Below, piece after piece: positions 1 through 7,936 of a DNA stretch of 41,298 bases. The first letter of the stretch is position 1, and every line of letters starts with the position of its first letter. The position numbers and the translations under genes were made by a program. This stretch comes from JAXLQL01 sp046331625. Its GTDB lineage: Bacteria > Acidobacteriota > Terriglobia > Bryobacterales > Bryobacteraceae. The DNA is taken from NCBI GenBank assembly GCA_046331625.1, contig JAXLQL010000045.1, forward strand, positions 1 to 41,298. Direction: 5' to 3'. Below the pieces are notes generated by a model that was given only the letters and a program-made list of their open reading frames with translations, ran no database searches and was not told the DNA's origin.

Positions 1-973
1 GAAGGCGCTGCGCCACGGCCACCAGCAGTTCGTCGCCCGCAGCGTGTCCGAGGCCATCGTTGATCATCTTGAAACGGTCGAGGTCAATGAACAACAGCGC
101 GAAATGGAAGCTCGGGTCACGCCGGCAGGTGTCGAGGCAGTGCTCCACGCGCTCGACAAACAGCAGCCGGTTGGGCAGGCCCGTGAGCGCGTCGGAGACT
201 TTCATCGACGTCAGATCAGTGAGCGAGCCGGCCATGCGATAGGGAATCCCGTTGGGGCTGCGCACGGCCGAGCCGCGGCACAGCACCCACCGGTACGATC
301 CGTTTTTGTGCTGCAAACGATGCTCGCTTTGGAACGCTTGCGTCTGTCCGCCGCGGTGGCTGGCCAGTTCCGCTTCGAGTGTTGCGAGATCCTCCGGATG
401 CACGCGGCCGAGCCACTCCTGCGGCGAAGGCGAGATCTCCTCATCGCGGTAGCCGAGCATCGATTTCCAGCGTGGCGAAAAGTAGACTGTTTCGGTCACC
501 AGGTCCCAATCCCAGAGGCCGTCGTTCGAACCGGCCGCGGCCAGCAGGAACCGTTCCTGGCTTTCGCGCAGCGCCTGCGCGGCGCGCTTCTGGTTCACCT
601 GCGCCTTGATGCGCGCCAGCGCCACAGTGAACTCCACCGGCTTGGTGAGGTAATCGTTGGCCCCTGTCTCGAGCGCCGCCACCACGTCTTGACTCTGGTC
701 GCAGGCGGTGACCATCACCACCGGCATCTCGGCCTGTGTCCAGCGCGCCCGAATCCGCTCGAGCGTCTGGATGCCGGTCATGCCCGGCATCATCATGTCG
801 AGCAACACGAGGTCGATCGAGGACGATTCCCGGTCGAGAATCTCGAGAGCCCTTGCCCCGCAATCGGCTTGCACTACGCGATGGCCGCTGCGCTCGAGCC
901 TTCGCCCCAGCATGTCACGGTTGAAGGCCTCGTCGTCCACGAGCAGCAGGAGAGGGAGAGCGGAAAGGTCCAT
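1..973 (-). CDS. REC-PAS-GGDEF signalling protein (diguanylate cyclase family), truncated by the window edge
   Basis: I read this on the minus strand from ATG at 973 and it stays open to base 1, giving 324 codons. Residues 1 to about 115 form a response-regulator receiver domain with the acidic pair D13/D14, the phospho-acceptor D59 in VLLDMMMPG, and a TKP lysine near 109. Residues of about 140-255 form a PAS domain (GLWDWDL, then WVLCRGSAVRS). A GGDEF domain starts near 260 (DALTGLPNR, then LFIDLDRFKMINDGLGH). The window ends before the GG(D/E)EF active-site loop, so cyclase activity cannot be judged and an EAL domain could follow. In this family, phosphorylation of REC controls c-di-GMP synthesis in the cytoplasm. 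Divergent promoter control is not evident because the next gene is on the same strand. Confidence 0.88.
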   Translation of the reverse strand, partial: MDLSALPLLLLVDDEAFNRDMLGRRLERSGHRVVQADCGARALEILDRESSSIDLVLLDMMMPGMTGIQTLERIRARWTQAEMPVVMVTACDQSQDVVAALETGANDYLTKPVEFTVALARIKAQVNQKRAAQALRESQERFLLAAAGSNDGLWDWDLVTETVYFSPRWKSMLGYRDEEISPSPQEWLGRVHPEDLATLEAELASHRGGQTQAFQSEHRLQHKNGSYRWVLCRGSAVRSPNGIPYRMAGSLTDLTSMKVSDALTGLPNRLLFVERVEHCLDTCRRDPSFHFALLFIDLDRFKMINDGLGHAAGDELLVAVAQRL

Positions 974-1009
974 CGCTCCGCTTATCGGCTAAAGATGTTG
1001 GCGTGTGAA

Positions 1010-1423
1010 TCACCGGATGTTGGCGGCCGGGCGGAGCTTGGCGATCCAGGCGGCGAAGGAATCCGGCGCGGCCATGGTGGAGAGCCGGCTTTGCCGCACC
1101 AGCGACCAATCGGCGAACTTTCCGCTCGCCTTGATCTCGCTGAGCGCCACCGGCGGTTCAATTCTGCAGGCAAAGGCCAAGTCCACCACCGTGAGCTTGG
1201 CGTCTTTGGGATCGGGGCGCGGCGCGGCTGTGACGGTTGCAAGCCCGACGACCGCCGATTCGCCGCCGCTGTGGTAGATGAATACCCTGTCGCCAGGGGC
1301 CATCGAGCGAATCGCTTTGAGTGCCTGCGGATTCCGCACGCCATCCCAAACGGTGGTCTTGTCACTCTCGAGCTGGGAGATGGAGTACACCCCGGGTTCG
1401 GACTTTGCCAGAAAATATGCCAT
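1010..1423 (-). CDS. EVE domain-containing protein
   Basis: This is a 137-residue protein starting MAYFLAKSEP. Start, length and sequence fit a single EVE domain: an N-terminal YFLAKSEP strand, then TVWDGVRNPQA, GDRVFIYHSGGESAVVG, and a C-terminal WSLVRQSRLS segment. EVE domains are PUA-like folds thought to bind modified bases in RNA or DNA. It lies 36 bases upstream of the REC-PAS-GGDEF gene on the same strand, so the two may be cotranscribed. A longer reading frame extends upstream, but family length and the conserved N-terminus favour the ATG at 1423. The specific ligand is unknown. Confidence 0.9.
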   Translation of the reverse strand: MAYFLAKSEPGVYSISQLESDKTTVWDGVRNPQALKAIRSMAPGDRVFIYHSGGESAVVGLATVTAAPRPDPKDAKLTVVDLAFACRIEPPVALSEIKASGKFADWSLVRQSRLSTMAAPDSFAAWIAKLRPAANIR

Positions 1424-1647
1424 AGGCGGCAGTGTAGCCCGCCACGAGAAATCGTGGCGGGTGTGGCGGCGAAAACAACTTTGCGCCGCAGTGTTGTTTG
1501 TGGTATTCTGAGACGGTTGAACTCGAGTTATACTATGGAGGAAGTCGGACCGGAGTGTGTCCCGCGGGCGTTCGCGGGCGAGATCCAAGGCGAATCCTGG
1601 GCTCGAACCAGGATGAAAAACAAGCAAACAAGAGGCATCGCGAGAAG

Positions 1648-2274
1648 ATGATCTGCTGTTCCATGATGAGGAGTTGCGGATTCGTGCTCGCCGCGGCGCT
1701 GGCCTTCGGGCAGCAGCCGCAGGGAGAGCAAAAGGGCGCCGATCCCAAGCAGACGCAGGAGGCCAAGCCAGGCGAGCCGGCATTGCCGGCGCCCGTCGAT
1801 CCGAAAACCTACAAGATCGGAGCCGAAGACGTAATCCGTGTGAGTGTCTGGCGCGAACCGGAATTGAGTTTTACTGCCGGTGTCCGTCCGGACGGAATGA
1901 TTACGGCACCGCTGATTGGCGAGGTGCAGGTGAGCGGATTGACGCCCCTCGAGTTGGGGGGCAAGCTCAAAGAGGAGTTCTCGAAGCTCGTCAACAACCC
2001 TGTTGTCAGCGTCGACGTGCAGCAGGTCAGAAGCCGCAAGTATTACATCACTGGCCAAGTGGGCAAGCCCGGGCAGTTCCCGCTGGTGGTACCGCTGACG
2101 GTGCTCGAGGCGCTGACGCTGGCCGGCGGACCCACTGAATTCGCGAACAAGAAAAAGATCACGATCATGCGGGGAACGCAGCGTTTCTACTTCAACTGGA
2201 ACGAGATGCTCAAGGGCAAGAACCCGCAGCAGAACATCTACGTGGAAAACGGCGACTTCATTGTCGTGAAGTAG
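1648..2274 (+). CDS. Wza-like polysaccharide export protein (Poly_export and SLBB domains)
   Basis: This 208-residue exported protein has a short hydrophobic leader (CGFVLAAALAFG), a low-complexity Gln/Pro/Lys linker, then a polysaccharide export domain from YKIGAEDVIRVSVWREPEL to about residue 130. One SLBB domain follows (YYITGQVGKPGQFPL, then LEALTLAGG). Family members form the periplasmic or outer-membrane channel through which capsule or exopolysaccharide leaves the cell. At about 200 residues it is the short type, without the C-terminal barrel helix of E. coli Wza. The start at 1648 gives a complete leader; a second in-frame ATG at 1663 is possible. It heads a three-gene export set with the Wzz-like and CpsD-like genes downstream. 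Confidence 0.88.
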   Translation: MICCSMMRSCGFVLAAALAFGQQPQGEQKGADPKQTQEAKPGEPALPAPVDPKTYKIGAEDVIRVSVWREPELSFTAGVRPDGMITAPLIGEVQVSGLTPLELGGKLKEEFSKLVNNPVVSVDVQQVRSRKYYITGQVGKPGQFPLVVPLTVLEALTLAGGPTEFANKKKITIMRGTQRFYFNWNEMLKGKNPQQNIYVENGDFIVVK

Positions 2275-2315
2275 CCGGGCCGCTGCCTTGCGGGCCATCG
2301 AGTAGCGAGCCGGCG

Positions 2316-2373
2316 CCGGGGGAAAATGCCCCGGATCCCGAAAAAACGGTAAAATCGGTCGGGGAAAACCCGA
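2316..2373 (+). other. Two small hairpins between the wza-like and wzz-like genes
   Basis: The first stem is CCGGGG at 2316-2321 with CCCCGG at 2329-2334. The second is TCGGG at 2359-2363 with CCCGA at 2369-2373. Both have A-rich loops. Neither is followed by a clear T run, so they may be mRNA-stability or pausing structures rather than terminators. No function is established. Confidence 0.4.
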
Positions 2374-2392
2374 TCTGGGTCGAGGAGGAATC

Positions 2393-4108
2393 ATGCAGGC
2401 GGTAATGGAACCGAGAACCGGCGTATTCAATCGCCGGGCGATGGATCTCGAAGACTATTTGAATATCGTGCGCCGGCACGTCGGGTGGATCCTGGGGCCC
2501 ACATTGGCCGGTTTGACCATCGCGGTGATGGTCGCGTTCTTCTACCCCGATACGTTCCAATCCTCGGCGACGATCCGCGTGGTGCCGCCCACCATTCCCA
2601 CGCGGCTGGTGGACCCCAACTTCGGCATGCAGATGGCGGATCGGATCAACAACATGCAGCAGACGATCCTCAGCCGCAACACGCTGACCAATATCATCCA
2701 AACCCACGACCTCTACCGCAAGGAACGCAACAGCATGCCGATGGAGGACATCATCGAGCGCATGTCGAAGGCGATCCTGGTGGGGCAGCCCCAGCGGGTC
2801 AACTCCGGAAGCGGCAATACGGCGGTGTTCCGCATCGCCTACAGCTATCAGAACCGCTACCTGGCGCAGCGCGTGACACGCGATCTGGTTTCGCGCTTCA
2901 TGGACGAGAACATGCGCGAGCGGGCGACGGCCACCAAGCAGACCACCCAGTTTCTGCGCGAGCAGTACGAGACGGCCAAGCTCGAGCTCGACGCCATCGA
3001 ATCGAAGCTGACGCAGTTCAAGATGGCGAACCTTTCGCGCCTGCCCGAATCGATGGGCGCCAATATGCAGACGGTGGGGATGCTCGAAAGCCGCGTGTCG
3101 GCCATCAATTCCTCGATCAGCCGCGCCAAGCAAGAGCAGACGATGCTCGAGTCGGAAATGCGCGCCACTCGCGAGAAGCTCAACGCGGTGATGCGGATGC
3201 CCGCAAGCGACGGTCCGGTGGGCACGGCGGCTGCGCTGGCCGGCGGCGGTCCGAATGAAATCGAGATCGAGATTGCCCGGGTGGAACGCGAGACGCAAGC
3301 GATGGAGCGCACCCTCGAGCGGATGCTCGAACAGTACACGCCGACCTATCCGGACGTGCAGCGCCTCAAGACCCGTATCGCCAGCCTGCGCAAGGAGCGC
3401 GACGACCTTCTGAACCGCAAGCTCACACTCAAGCCGTCTGCTCCGCAGACATCGGCTCCGACGCCGGCCGCCGTGGCGCGCGTCAACCCGGGCCGGGCTC
3501 GCGAAATCGCCGAGATCGAGTCGGGCATCACGCGCTTGCAAGGCCAGATCCGCGCCAAGGAGATGGAAGTGGAGCGCTACGTTCGCGAAATTTCCGACGC
3601 CGAGCGCCGCAGCCGCGAAGTGCAGGCTCGTATCGAGGTCGGTCCGATCTCGATGGCGCAGATCGAGCAGTTGACACGTGACCACGAGTTGGCCAAGCGC
3701 AAATACGACGACCTGAAGCAGCGCCTGAGCCAAGCCGAGATGATCCAGGATGTGGAAGACCGCAAGCAGGGCGAAACGCTCGAAGTGCTCGATCCGCCGT
3801 CGCTGCCAGAGACCCAGGTTGCGCCGAACCGGCCCGTCATCATCGGCTCCGGTATCGTTCTCGGACTGCTGATCGGCGCCGCCCTGGCCGCGGTACGCGA
3901 GATCAAAGACACCTCGCTCAAGAGCTTGAAAGACATCCGCGCCTACACGCAGTTCAACGTTTTGGGCAGCATTCCGCTGCTCGAGAACGACCTCGTGGTG
4001 CGCCGCCGCCGCCGCCTTTCGTGGCTCGGCTGGACCACGGCGTCCGTGCTCGGCGTTGTCATCATGGCCGTTTCGATTTACTATTACTACTATGTCGCCA
4101 AGCTGTGA
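2393..4108 (+). CDS. Wzz/GumC-type polysaccharide chain-length determinant protein
   Basis: This is a 571-residue inner-membrane protein with a strong ribosome binding site (GAGGAGG) before the ATG at 2393. The N-terminal Wzz domain includes DLEDYLNIVRRHVGWIL and a first membrane helix at about 32-52. A long periplasmic coiled-coil region follows (about 170-460, rich in Glu, Arg and Gln). A second helix (VIIGSGIVLGLLIGAALAA) lies near 480-500, and a third hydrophobic segment near the C-terminus ends in five tyrosines (YYYYYVAKL). These co-polymerases set polymer length and partner with a BY-kinase. The third C-terminal helix is not part of the minimal two-helix Wzz plan. No kinase domain is fused; that function is in the next gene. 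Confidence 0.9.
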   Translation: MQAVMEPRTGVFNRRAMDLEDYLNIVRRHVGWILGPTLAGLTIAVMVAFFYPDTFQSSATIRVVPPTIPTRLVDPNFGMQMADRINNMQQTILSRNTLTNIIQTHDLYRKERNSMPMEDIIERMSKAILVGQPQRVNSGSGNTAVFRIAYSYQNRYLAQRVTRDLVSRFMDENMRERATATKQTTQFLREQYETAKLELDAIESKLTQFKMANLSRLPESMGANMQTVGMLESRVSAINSSISRAKQEQTMLESEMRATREKLNAVMRMPASDGPVGTAAALAGGGPNEIEIEIARVERETQAMERTLERMLEQYTPTYPDVQRLKTRIASLRKERDDLLNRKLTLKPSAPQTSAPTPAAVARVNPGRAREIAEIESGITRLQGQIRAKEMEVERYVREISDAERRSREVQARIEVGPISMAQIEQLTRDHELAKRKYDDLKQRLSQAEMIQDVEDRKQGETLEVLDPPSLPETQVAPNRPVIIGSGIVLGLLIGAALAAVREIKDTSLKSLKDIRAYTQFNVLGSIPLLENDLVVRRRRRLSWLGWTTASVLGVVIMAVSIYYYYYVAKL

Positions 4109-4183
4109 TTGCAGCGGGCGTAGCGGGAACGAAAGCATTGCAGCCGCCCGGCGTTGGCGGCGCGTGAGTGACTGGAGGAATCA

Positions 4184-5131
4184 ATGAGCAGAGTGCACGA
4201 TGCGTTGCGGCGATCCGGATCGCTCGGAGGGGGCGCGACGTATCACCCGCCCGCCTCGGGAGGCGAGGCCGGAGGCTCGGTTGGAGTGGCTGATGCGCCG
4301 TCGTTGCAGGGCCTTCTCGAGCAGGTTCGCGAGATTCCCTGGGACCCGGCGAGCGAAGCGCACCTGATCGACGCGCAGCGCTCGCATGACTCGCCGACCG
4401 AGGAGTTCCGCAGTCTCCGCACGCGTCTCAATCACCTGCAGAGCCTGCAACAGTTGCGGACGCTCGTGGTGACGAGCGCCTCGCCCGCCGAAGGCAAGTC
4501 ATTCACGGCGGCCAATCTCGCCATCGTCGAATCTCACCTGCAAGGCAACCCGACCCTGCTGTGCGACTTCGACTTCCGCCGGCCGATCATGCACAACCTG
4601 TTCAAGATCGACCGTGCTCCCGGGCTTACCGAATACCTGCAAGGCAAGGCCAGTCTCGGTGAGATCATCAAGCGCATCAGCGGCACTAACCTCTACATCT
4701 GCCCGGCCGGATCGGCCGTGATCAATCCGCTGGAACTGCTCAATCTCAAGGAAGTGAAAGTCTTCATGGAGCGGATGCCGAGCATCTTCGGTTGGGTGAT
4801 CCTCGACACGCCTCCGCTGTTGTTCGCCGCCGACGCCAACCTGCTTTCCACCTACTGCGATGGAACGCTGCTGGTGGTTCGCCTCGGCCAGACGACCATC
4901 GATTCGGTGACGCGAGCGCTGGCTGGGCTGAGCCACAACAACGTGATCGGCGTGGTTGCTAACGCGGCCAAGCGCGGCGAACTCTACTCCAAGTACACCT
5001 ACTATCACTCGTATTACTACTACAGCGAGGACAAGGACGGGGCGGCTCCTGTGGAAGGCGTCGAGGGCGCGCCGGCGCCTCTCGCGGCCGAAGCGGAAGG
5101 CGCCAAGCCCGAGTCCGGCGGCCACGAGTAG
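4184..5131 (+). CDS. CpsD/CapB-family tyrosine-protein kinase (BY-kinase)
   Basis: This 315-residue cytoplasmic ATPase has a clear ribosome binding site (GGAGG, 7 bases before ATG). The Walker A motif is SASPAEGKSF (about 98-107), Walker A' is LLCDFDFRRP (about 126-135) and Walker B is VILDTPP (about 205-211). The C-terminus carries eight tyrosines at residues 268-280, as expected for the autophosphorylation cluster of bacterial tyrosine kinases that regulate polysaccharide polymerisation. A Gly/Ala-rich linker and an acidic Ala/Pro tail flank the domain. It completes the Wza-Wzz-kinase set. No glycosyltransferase, flippase or polymerase gene lies within the window, so the polysaccharide cannot be named. 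Confidence 0.9.
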   Translation: MSRVHDALRRSGSLGGGATYHPPASGGEAGGSVGVADAPSLQGLLEQVREIPWDPASEAHLIDAQRSHDSPTEEFRSLRTRLNHLQSLQQLRTLVVTSASPAEGKSFTAANLAIVESHLQGNPTLLCDFDFRRPIMHNLFKIDRAPGLTEYLQGKASLGEIIKRISGTNLYICPAGSAVINPLELLNLKEVKVFMERMPSIFGWVILDTPPLLFAADANLLSTYCDGTLLVVRLGQTTIDSVTRALAGLSHNNVIGVVANAAKRGELYSKYTYYHSYYYYSEDKDGAAPVEGVEGAPAPLAAEAEGAKPESGGHE

Positions 5132-5148
5132 CTTCTCGAGTCATCTCT

Positions 5149-5174
5149 GGGAGCCGGGCTGCGGCCGGGCTCCC
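5149..5174 (+). other. GC-rich hairpin downstream of the BY-kinase gene
   Basis: Arms GGGAGCC (5149-5155) and GGCTCCC (5168-5174) form a 7-bp stem, 17 bases after the kinase stop. There is no T tract, so it is at best an atypical terminator or 3' end protector. It directly precedes the probable promoter of the L31 gene. Confidence 0.45.
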
Positions 5175-5177
5175 GGG

Positions 5178-5186
5178 TGCTACACT
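5178..5186 (+). promoter_or_regulatory. Probable extended -10 promoter element for rpmE
   Basis: TGCTACACT matches the TGnTATAAT extended -10 pattern and lies 74 bases before the L31 start. No convincing -35 hexamer was found; the upstream position is occupied by the GC-rich hairpin. The nearly identical TGCTACAAT precedes the TonB-dependent receptor at 8515. Confidence 0.4.
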
Positions 5187-5260
5187 GGGAAAGTCCCTTT
5201 GTACACGGCCCCACACTCGCTGCGGGCCCATGCCATCGGGGCTCCAGAAAGGACCTTCCC

Positions 5261-5491
5261 ATGAAAGCCGGTATTCACCCCGCCTACAACGAGTGCAGCG
5301 TGTTGTGCGCCTGCGGAAACAGCTTCCGTACCCGCTCCACCCACAAGGGCGACATCCGCGTGGAAATTTGTTCGAGCTGCCACCCCTTCTTCACCGGCCG
5401 CCAGAAGCTGATCGACACCGAGGGCCGCGTGGACCGGTTCCAGAAGCGCTACCAGAAGGCCGCGCTCAAGAAGCAACAGAATCCGAACTGA
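5261..5491 (+). CDS. rpmE: 50S ribosomal protein L31
   Basis: This 76-residue protein starts MKAGIHPAYNE and has the L31 core ICSSCHPFFTG. It is the zinc-binding (C+) type: C16 and C18 pair with C37 and C40. Length and sequence match the family. L31 sits at the central protuberance of the large subunit and contributes to bridging the subunits; C+ forms also act as a zinc store. It appears to have its own promoter after the polysaccharide export genes. The DUF1080 gene begins just after its stop. Confidence 0.97.
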   Translation: MKAGIHPAYNECSVLCACGNSFRTRSTHKGDIRVEICSSCHPFFTGRQKLIDTEGRVDRFQKRYQKAALKKQQNPN

Positions 5492-5503
5492 GTGGCTCGC
5501 TCC

Positions 5504-6121
5504 ATGCGTACCGGCCATCTCCTCGTTTTCGCGGCCGCGCTTTTGCCGGCCGCCGGACCGGTCCAGCTATTCAATGGCAAGGACCTCGCGGGTTGGGAAA
5601 TGGTCGGCCCAGGGCGCTTCACGATCGAAGACGGGCAGTTGAAGACCGAAGGTGGCATGGGGCTGCTCTATTACAAGAACCAGCCCTTCGGCGATTGCAC
5701 GATCCGCGTCGTTTTCAAGACCACCGGGAATCGCGACAATTCCGGTGTGTTCATTCGCTTGCCCGAACGCCCCAAAGACCCCTGGTATGGCGTGCATAAC
5801 GGCTACGAGGTCCAGATTGACGCCGCGGGTGACGAGTGGCACGCAACCGGCGCGCTTTACTCGCTGGCGAAAACGGTGAAGGGACCACAGAAGCCTCCTG
5901 GCGAGTGGAACACGATGGAGATCGAGTTGCGCAAGCAACTCACCGTGATCCGGTTGAACGGGGTGAAGGTGAACGAGTTCCGTGGCGACCAGGCGGTGCC
6001 CGAGCGCAAGCAATGGTTCGAGCCAGTGCGCGGGCCGCGGCCCGATTCGGGTTTCATCGGACTACAGAATCACGATGGGCGCTCGTCGGTGTTCTTCAAG
6101 GAAATCAGCGTCTCGAAGTAG
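5504..6121 (+). CDS. DUF1080 (3-keto-disaccharide hydrolase-like) exported protein
   Basis: This is a 205-residue protein with a signal peptide (LLVFAAALLPAAG) followed by one DUF1080 domain: LFNGKDLAGWEM, then YYKNQPFGDCTIRVVFKTT, SGVFIRLP, GYEVQID, a segment with GEWNTMEIELR, and the closing GFIGLQNHDGRSSVFFKEISV. The fold is a concanavalin-like beta sandwich, and the family includes hydrolases of 3-keto-glycosides and sugar-binding proteins. I chose ATG 5504 because it directly precedes the signal peptide; GTG 5492, which follows the rpmE stop immediately, would add four residues. The substrate is not known. It is convergent with the zinc-ribbon gene at 6194. Confidence 0.87.
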   Translation: MRTGHLLVFAAALLPAAGPVQLFNGKDLAGWEMVGPGRFTIEDGQLKTEGGMGLLYYKNQPFGDCTIRVVFKTTGNRDNSGVFIRLPERPKDPWYGVHNGYEVQIDAAGDEWHATGALYSLAKTVKGPQKPPGEWNTMEIELRKQLTVIRLNGVKVNEFRGDQAVPERKQWFEPVRGPRPDSGFIGLQNHDGRSSVFFKEISVSK

Positions 6122-6133
6122 GCGCCGGTGGCA

Positions 6134-6170
6134 GCGGGACTGGAAGTCCCGCCGCAGGCTGAAAGCCTGC
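6134..6170. repeat. REP-like double palindrome between convergent genes
   Basis: Two adjacent perfect hairpins are present: GCGGGACT (6134-6141) with AGTCCCGC (6145-6152), then GCAGGCT (6154-6160) with AGCCTGC (6164-6170), each with a 3-base loop. The second is followed by CCCCAC. The GCAGGCT..AGCCTGCCCCAC core recurs at 26471. It fills most of the gap between two convergent genes, a typical place for dispersed intergenic palindromes, and could also limit read-through from both sides. Confidence 0.7.
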
Positions 6171-6193
6171 CCCACTTGCGCAGCCACGACTCG

Positions 6194-6421
6194 TCAGTTG
6201 CGCCCGCAGAGACCGGGCGTGCGGCACATCCCAGCCGGACATCCACCCGGCGCGGGCGCCGCTGCTTTGCCCGCCGCCGCGTGGGCCGCGAACGTCGACA
6301 GCTCCTTCGTCACGTGGCTCTCGCCGCAAGACGGGCACTCGGGACCCTCCGCCGCGGATGAGCGCATCAGCTTCTCGAACTTCGTTCCGCAATCCGAACA
6401 ACGATACTCGAAAATCGGCAC
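6194..6421 (-). CDS. FmdB-family zinc-ribbon protein
   Basis: This 75-residue protein starts MPIFEYRCSDCGTKFEKL, the hallmark N-terminus of the FmdB/CxxC-CxxC regulatory family. Zinc ligands are C8/C11 and C29/C32. The C-terminal half is a low-complexity Ala/Gly/Pro tail with three more cysteines. The family name comes from a putative regulator next to formamidase genes; the real function of most members is unknown. It starts 13 bases after the carboxypeptidase gene on the same strand, so the two are probably cotranscribed. Confidence 0.85.
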   Translation of the reverse strand: MPIFEYRCSDCGTKFEKLMRSSAAEGPECPSCGESHVTKELSTFAAHAAAGKAAAPAPGGCPAGMCRTPGLCGRN

Positions 6422-6434
6422 GACCCAGGCCTCC

Positions 6435-7898
6435 TTACTCGATCACGAACCCTACTATTTTATCAATGAAGTCGCGCAAGTCGGGTGCCGGAGCGTTGGC
6501 GTTGTTGATCATCACCGAGAACGCGTAGCGTTCGCCACGGCTGTCGTCGACATAGCCCGCCAAGCTCGAAACATGGGCGAGCGTTCCTGTTTTGCCCATC
6601 ACGCGACCCGCGGCAAGCGAGGTGAACCGCTCTTCGAGCGTCCCATCTTCGCCGCCGACGGGCAGCATGTCTGTCCAAGCATCGCGCCACTGAGAGCGGT
6701 GCATGTGGTCGAGCAGCTTCACCGTAGCCGCGGGGCTTACCAGCGTCAGCCGTGAGAGTCCCGAGCCATCGATGAACGCGTAGTCGCTGCCCGGAATCTT
6801 TGCGCTCAGCAGAAAGGCACTCATCTGCTCGAGCGCCGCGTCGATCGTCACCGCGCCGCCGCGGGATCGCGCGATCTCGCGCAAGAGCATCTCCGCGTAC
6901 AAGTTGCTGCTCGACTTGAGCATCGCCCGCAGCAATCCGGCCAACGGGAACGATTCGCGGCGCGCCAGTTCGAAGCCGCGCGGCGGCTCGGTCCACGAGT
7001 CCTGACTGGGCGCGCGATGGCGTACCTCCACGCCGCCATCTACTGCGATGCCTTGTTCGAGCAAGGTCTCGCGCAGGCACCACGCCGACCAGTGCGCCGG
7101 ATCTTCCACGGCGACGTCGAGCAGCGCCGATTCCCGTGGCGGAACCGTGCCCCAGATTTCCAACTGGCGCGACCCGGTGGCCCGCCGCAACTCGGGTCTC
7201 TGCTGCGATCCGGTTCTGGCGCGAACGCGCGAGTGGACGCTGAAGTAAGGCAGCGCAGGGCGGAGCGAGACAGCCGCTTCGCCACCTGCTTCCGAGCCCG
7301 AGAGGATGGCCACCATGCGGTTCTGTTCGAGGACAAGCGCGCTAACTGGCGCGCCGTAGTGGTGGCGTGTGTCGTCCTGGGCCCAGCCGGTTCCGTAGGG
7401 CTCCCAGGGATACAGCGAGTCGTCACCCACTACCGATCCGGCGACCCGGCGAAGTCCGGAAGCGCGCGCGGCTGTGGCCATTTCGCGCAATCCATCGAGC
7501 GAAAGCGCGGGATCACCCCCTCCGAGCAGCACCAGATCGCCATTCAACCCACCGCGGGCATCGAGAGGACGTGAAGCGAGCAGCCGGGTAGTGAAGCGAT
7601 GCGCGGCGCCCAGCCTGTGCAAGGCCAAGGCGGCGGTATAGAGCTTGGTGTTCGACGCGGGAACGAAGGTATGCCGCTCGTTGCGGGCGAACACGCTTTT
7701 CTGCGAAGCCAAATGGAGGAACTGCGCACCCCAACTCGAGTTGGCGATGGCGGGATAGTCGCCTTCGAGCGATTCGATGCGCCGCGCGATGGGGCGCTCG
7801 AGCACGGGCTTGGCGACCTTGTTGCCCGCCGCGCGCGCTCCGGCCGCGGCGAGGAAGACTCTCCTCCGCAGTTGGCTCTCTCTCCTCTCTTGTTCCAT
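6435..7898 (-). CDS. dacB: D-alanyl-D-alanine carboxypeptidase/endopeptidase (PBP4, peptidase S13)
   Basis: This 487-residue protein has all three penicillin-binding motifs: SNTK (S82-K85, nucleophile and base), SSN (330-332) and KTG (436-438). The large insertion between the first two motifs is typical of PBP4/DacB. Such enzymes trim or cleave cross-linked peptidoglycan peptides in the periplasm. The N-terminus carries LRRRVFLAAAG, close to the twin-arginine consensus, so Tat export is possible rather than Sec. Its hydrophobic stretch is short and Ala/Gly-rich, which fits Tat. The start at 7898 keeps this signal and lies only 38 bases from the divergent gene at 7937. Confidence 0.92.
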   Translation of the reverse strand: MEQERRESQLRRRVFLAAAGARAAGNKVAKPVLERPIARRIESLEGDYPAIANSSWGAQFLHLASQKSVFARNERHTFVPASNTKLYTAALALHRLGAAHRFTTRLLASRPLDARGGLNGDLVLLGGGDPALSLDGLREMATAARASGLRRVAGSVVGDDSLYPWEPYGTGWAQDDTRHHYGAPVSALVLEQNRMVAILSGSEAGGEAAVSLRPALPYFSVHSRVRARTGSQQRPELRRATGSRQLEIWGTVPPRESALLDVAVEDPAHWSAWCLRETLLEQGIAVDGGVEVRHRAPSQDSWTEPPRGFELARRESFPLAGLLRAMLKSSSNLYAEMLLREIARSRGGAVTIDAALEQMSAFLLSAKIPGSDYAFIDGSGLSRLTLVSPAATVKLLDHMHRSQWRDAWTDMLPVGGEDGTLEERFTSLAAGRVMGKTGTLAHVSSLAGYVDDSRGERYAFSVMINNANAPAPDLRDFIDKIVGFVIE

Positions 7899-7936
7899 TG
7901 TCTCAAAGCTCCGGCCGCGCCGCCGATGAGTGAATT

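Noticed and set aside
44..1651. Long plus-strand open frame of 535 codons
   Set aside because: It runs antisense to the REC-PAS-GGDEF gene and EVE-domain gene, which have clear family motifs; the translation is low-complexity Arg/His-rich sequence typical of a shadow frame in GC-rich DNA.
2258..4138. Minus-strand open frame of 626 codons opposite the Wzz-like gene
   Set aside because: The plus strand has a strong ribosome site, Wzz motifs and membrane helices; the minus translation is His/Arg/Leu-rich and has no recognisable domain.
5149..5174. Full rho-independent terminator after the BY-kinase gene
   Set aside because: The stem is good but no T tract follows, so only a hairpin is claimed.
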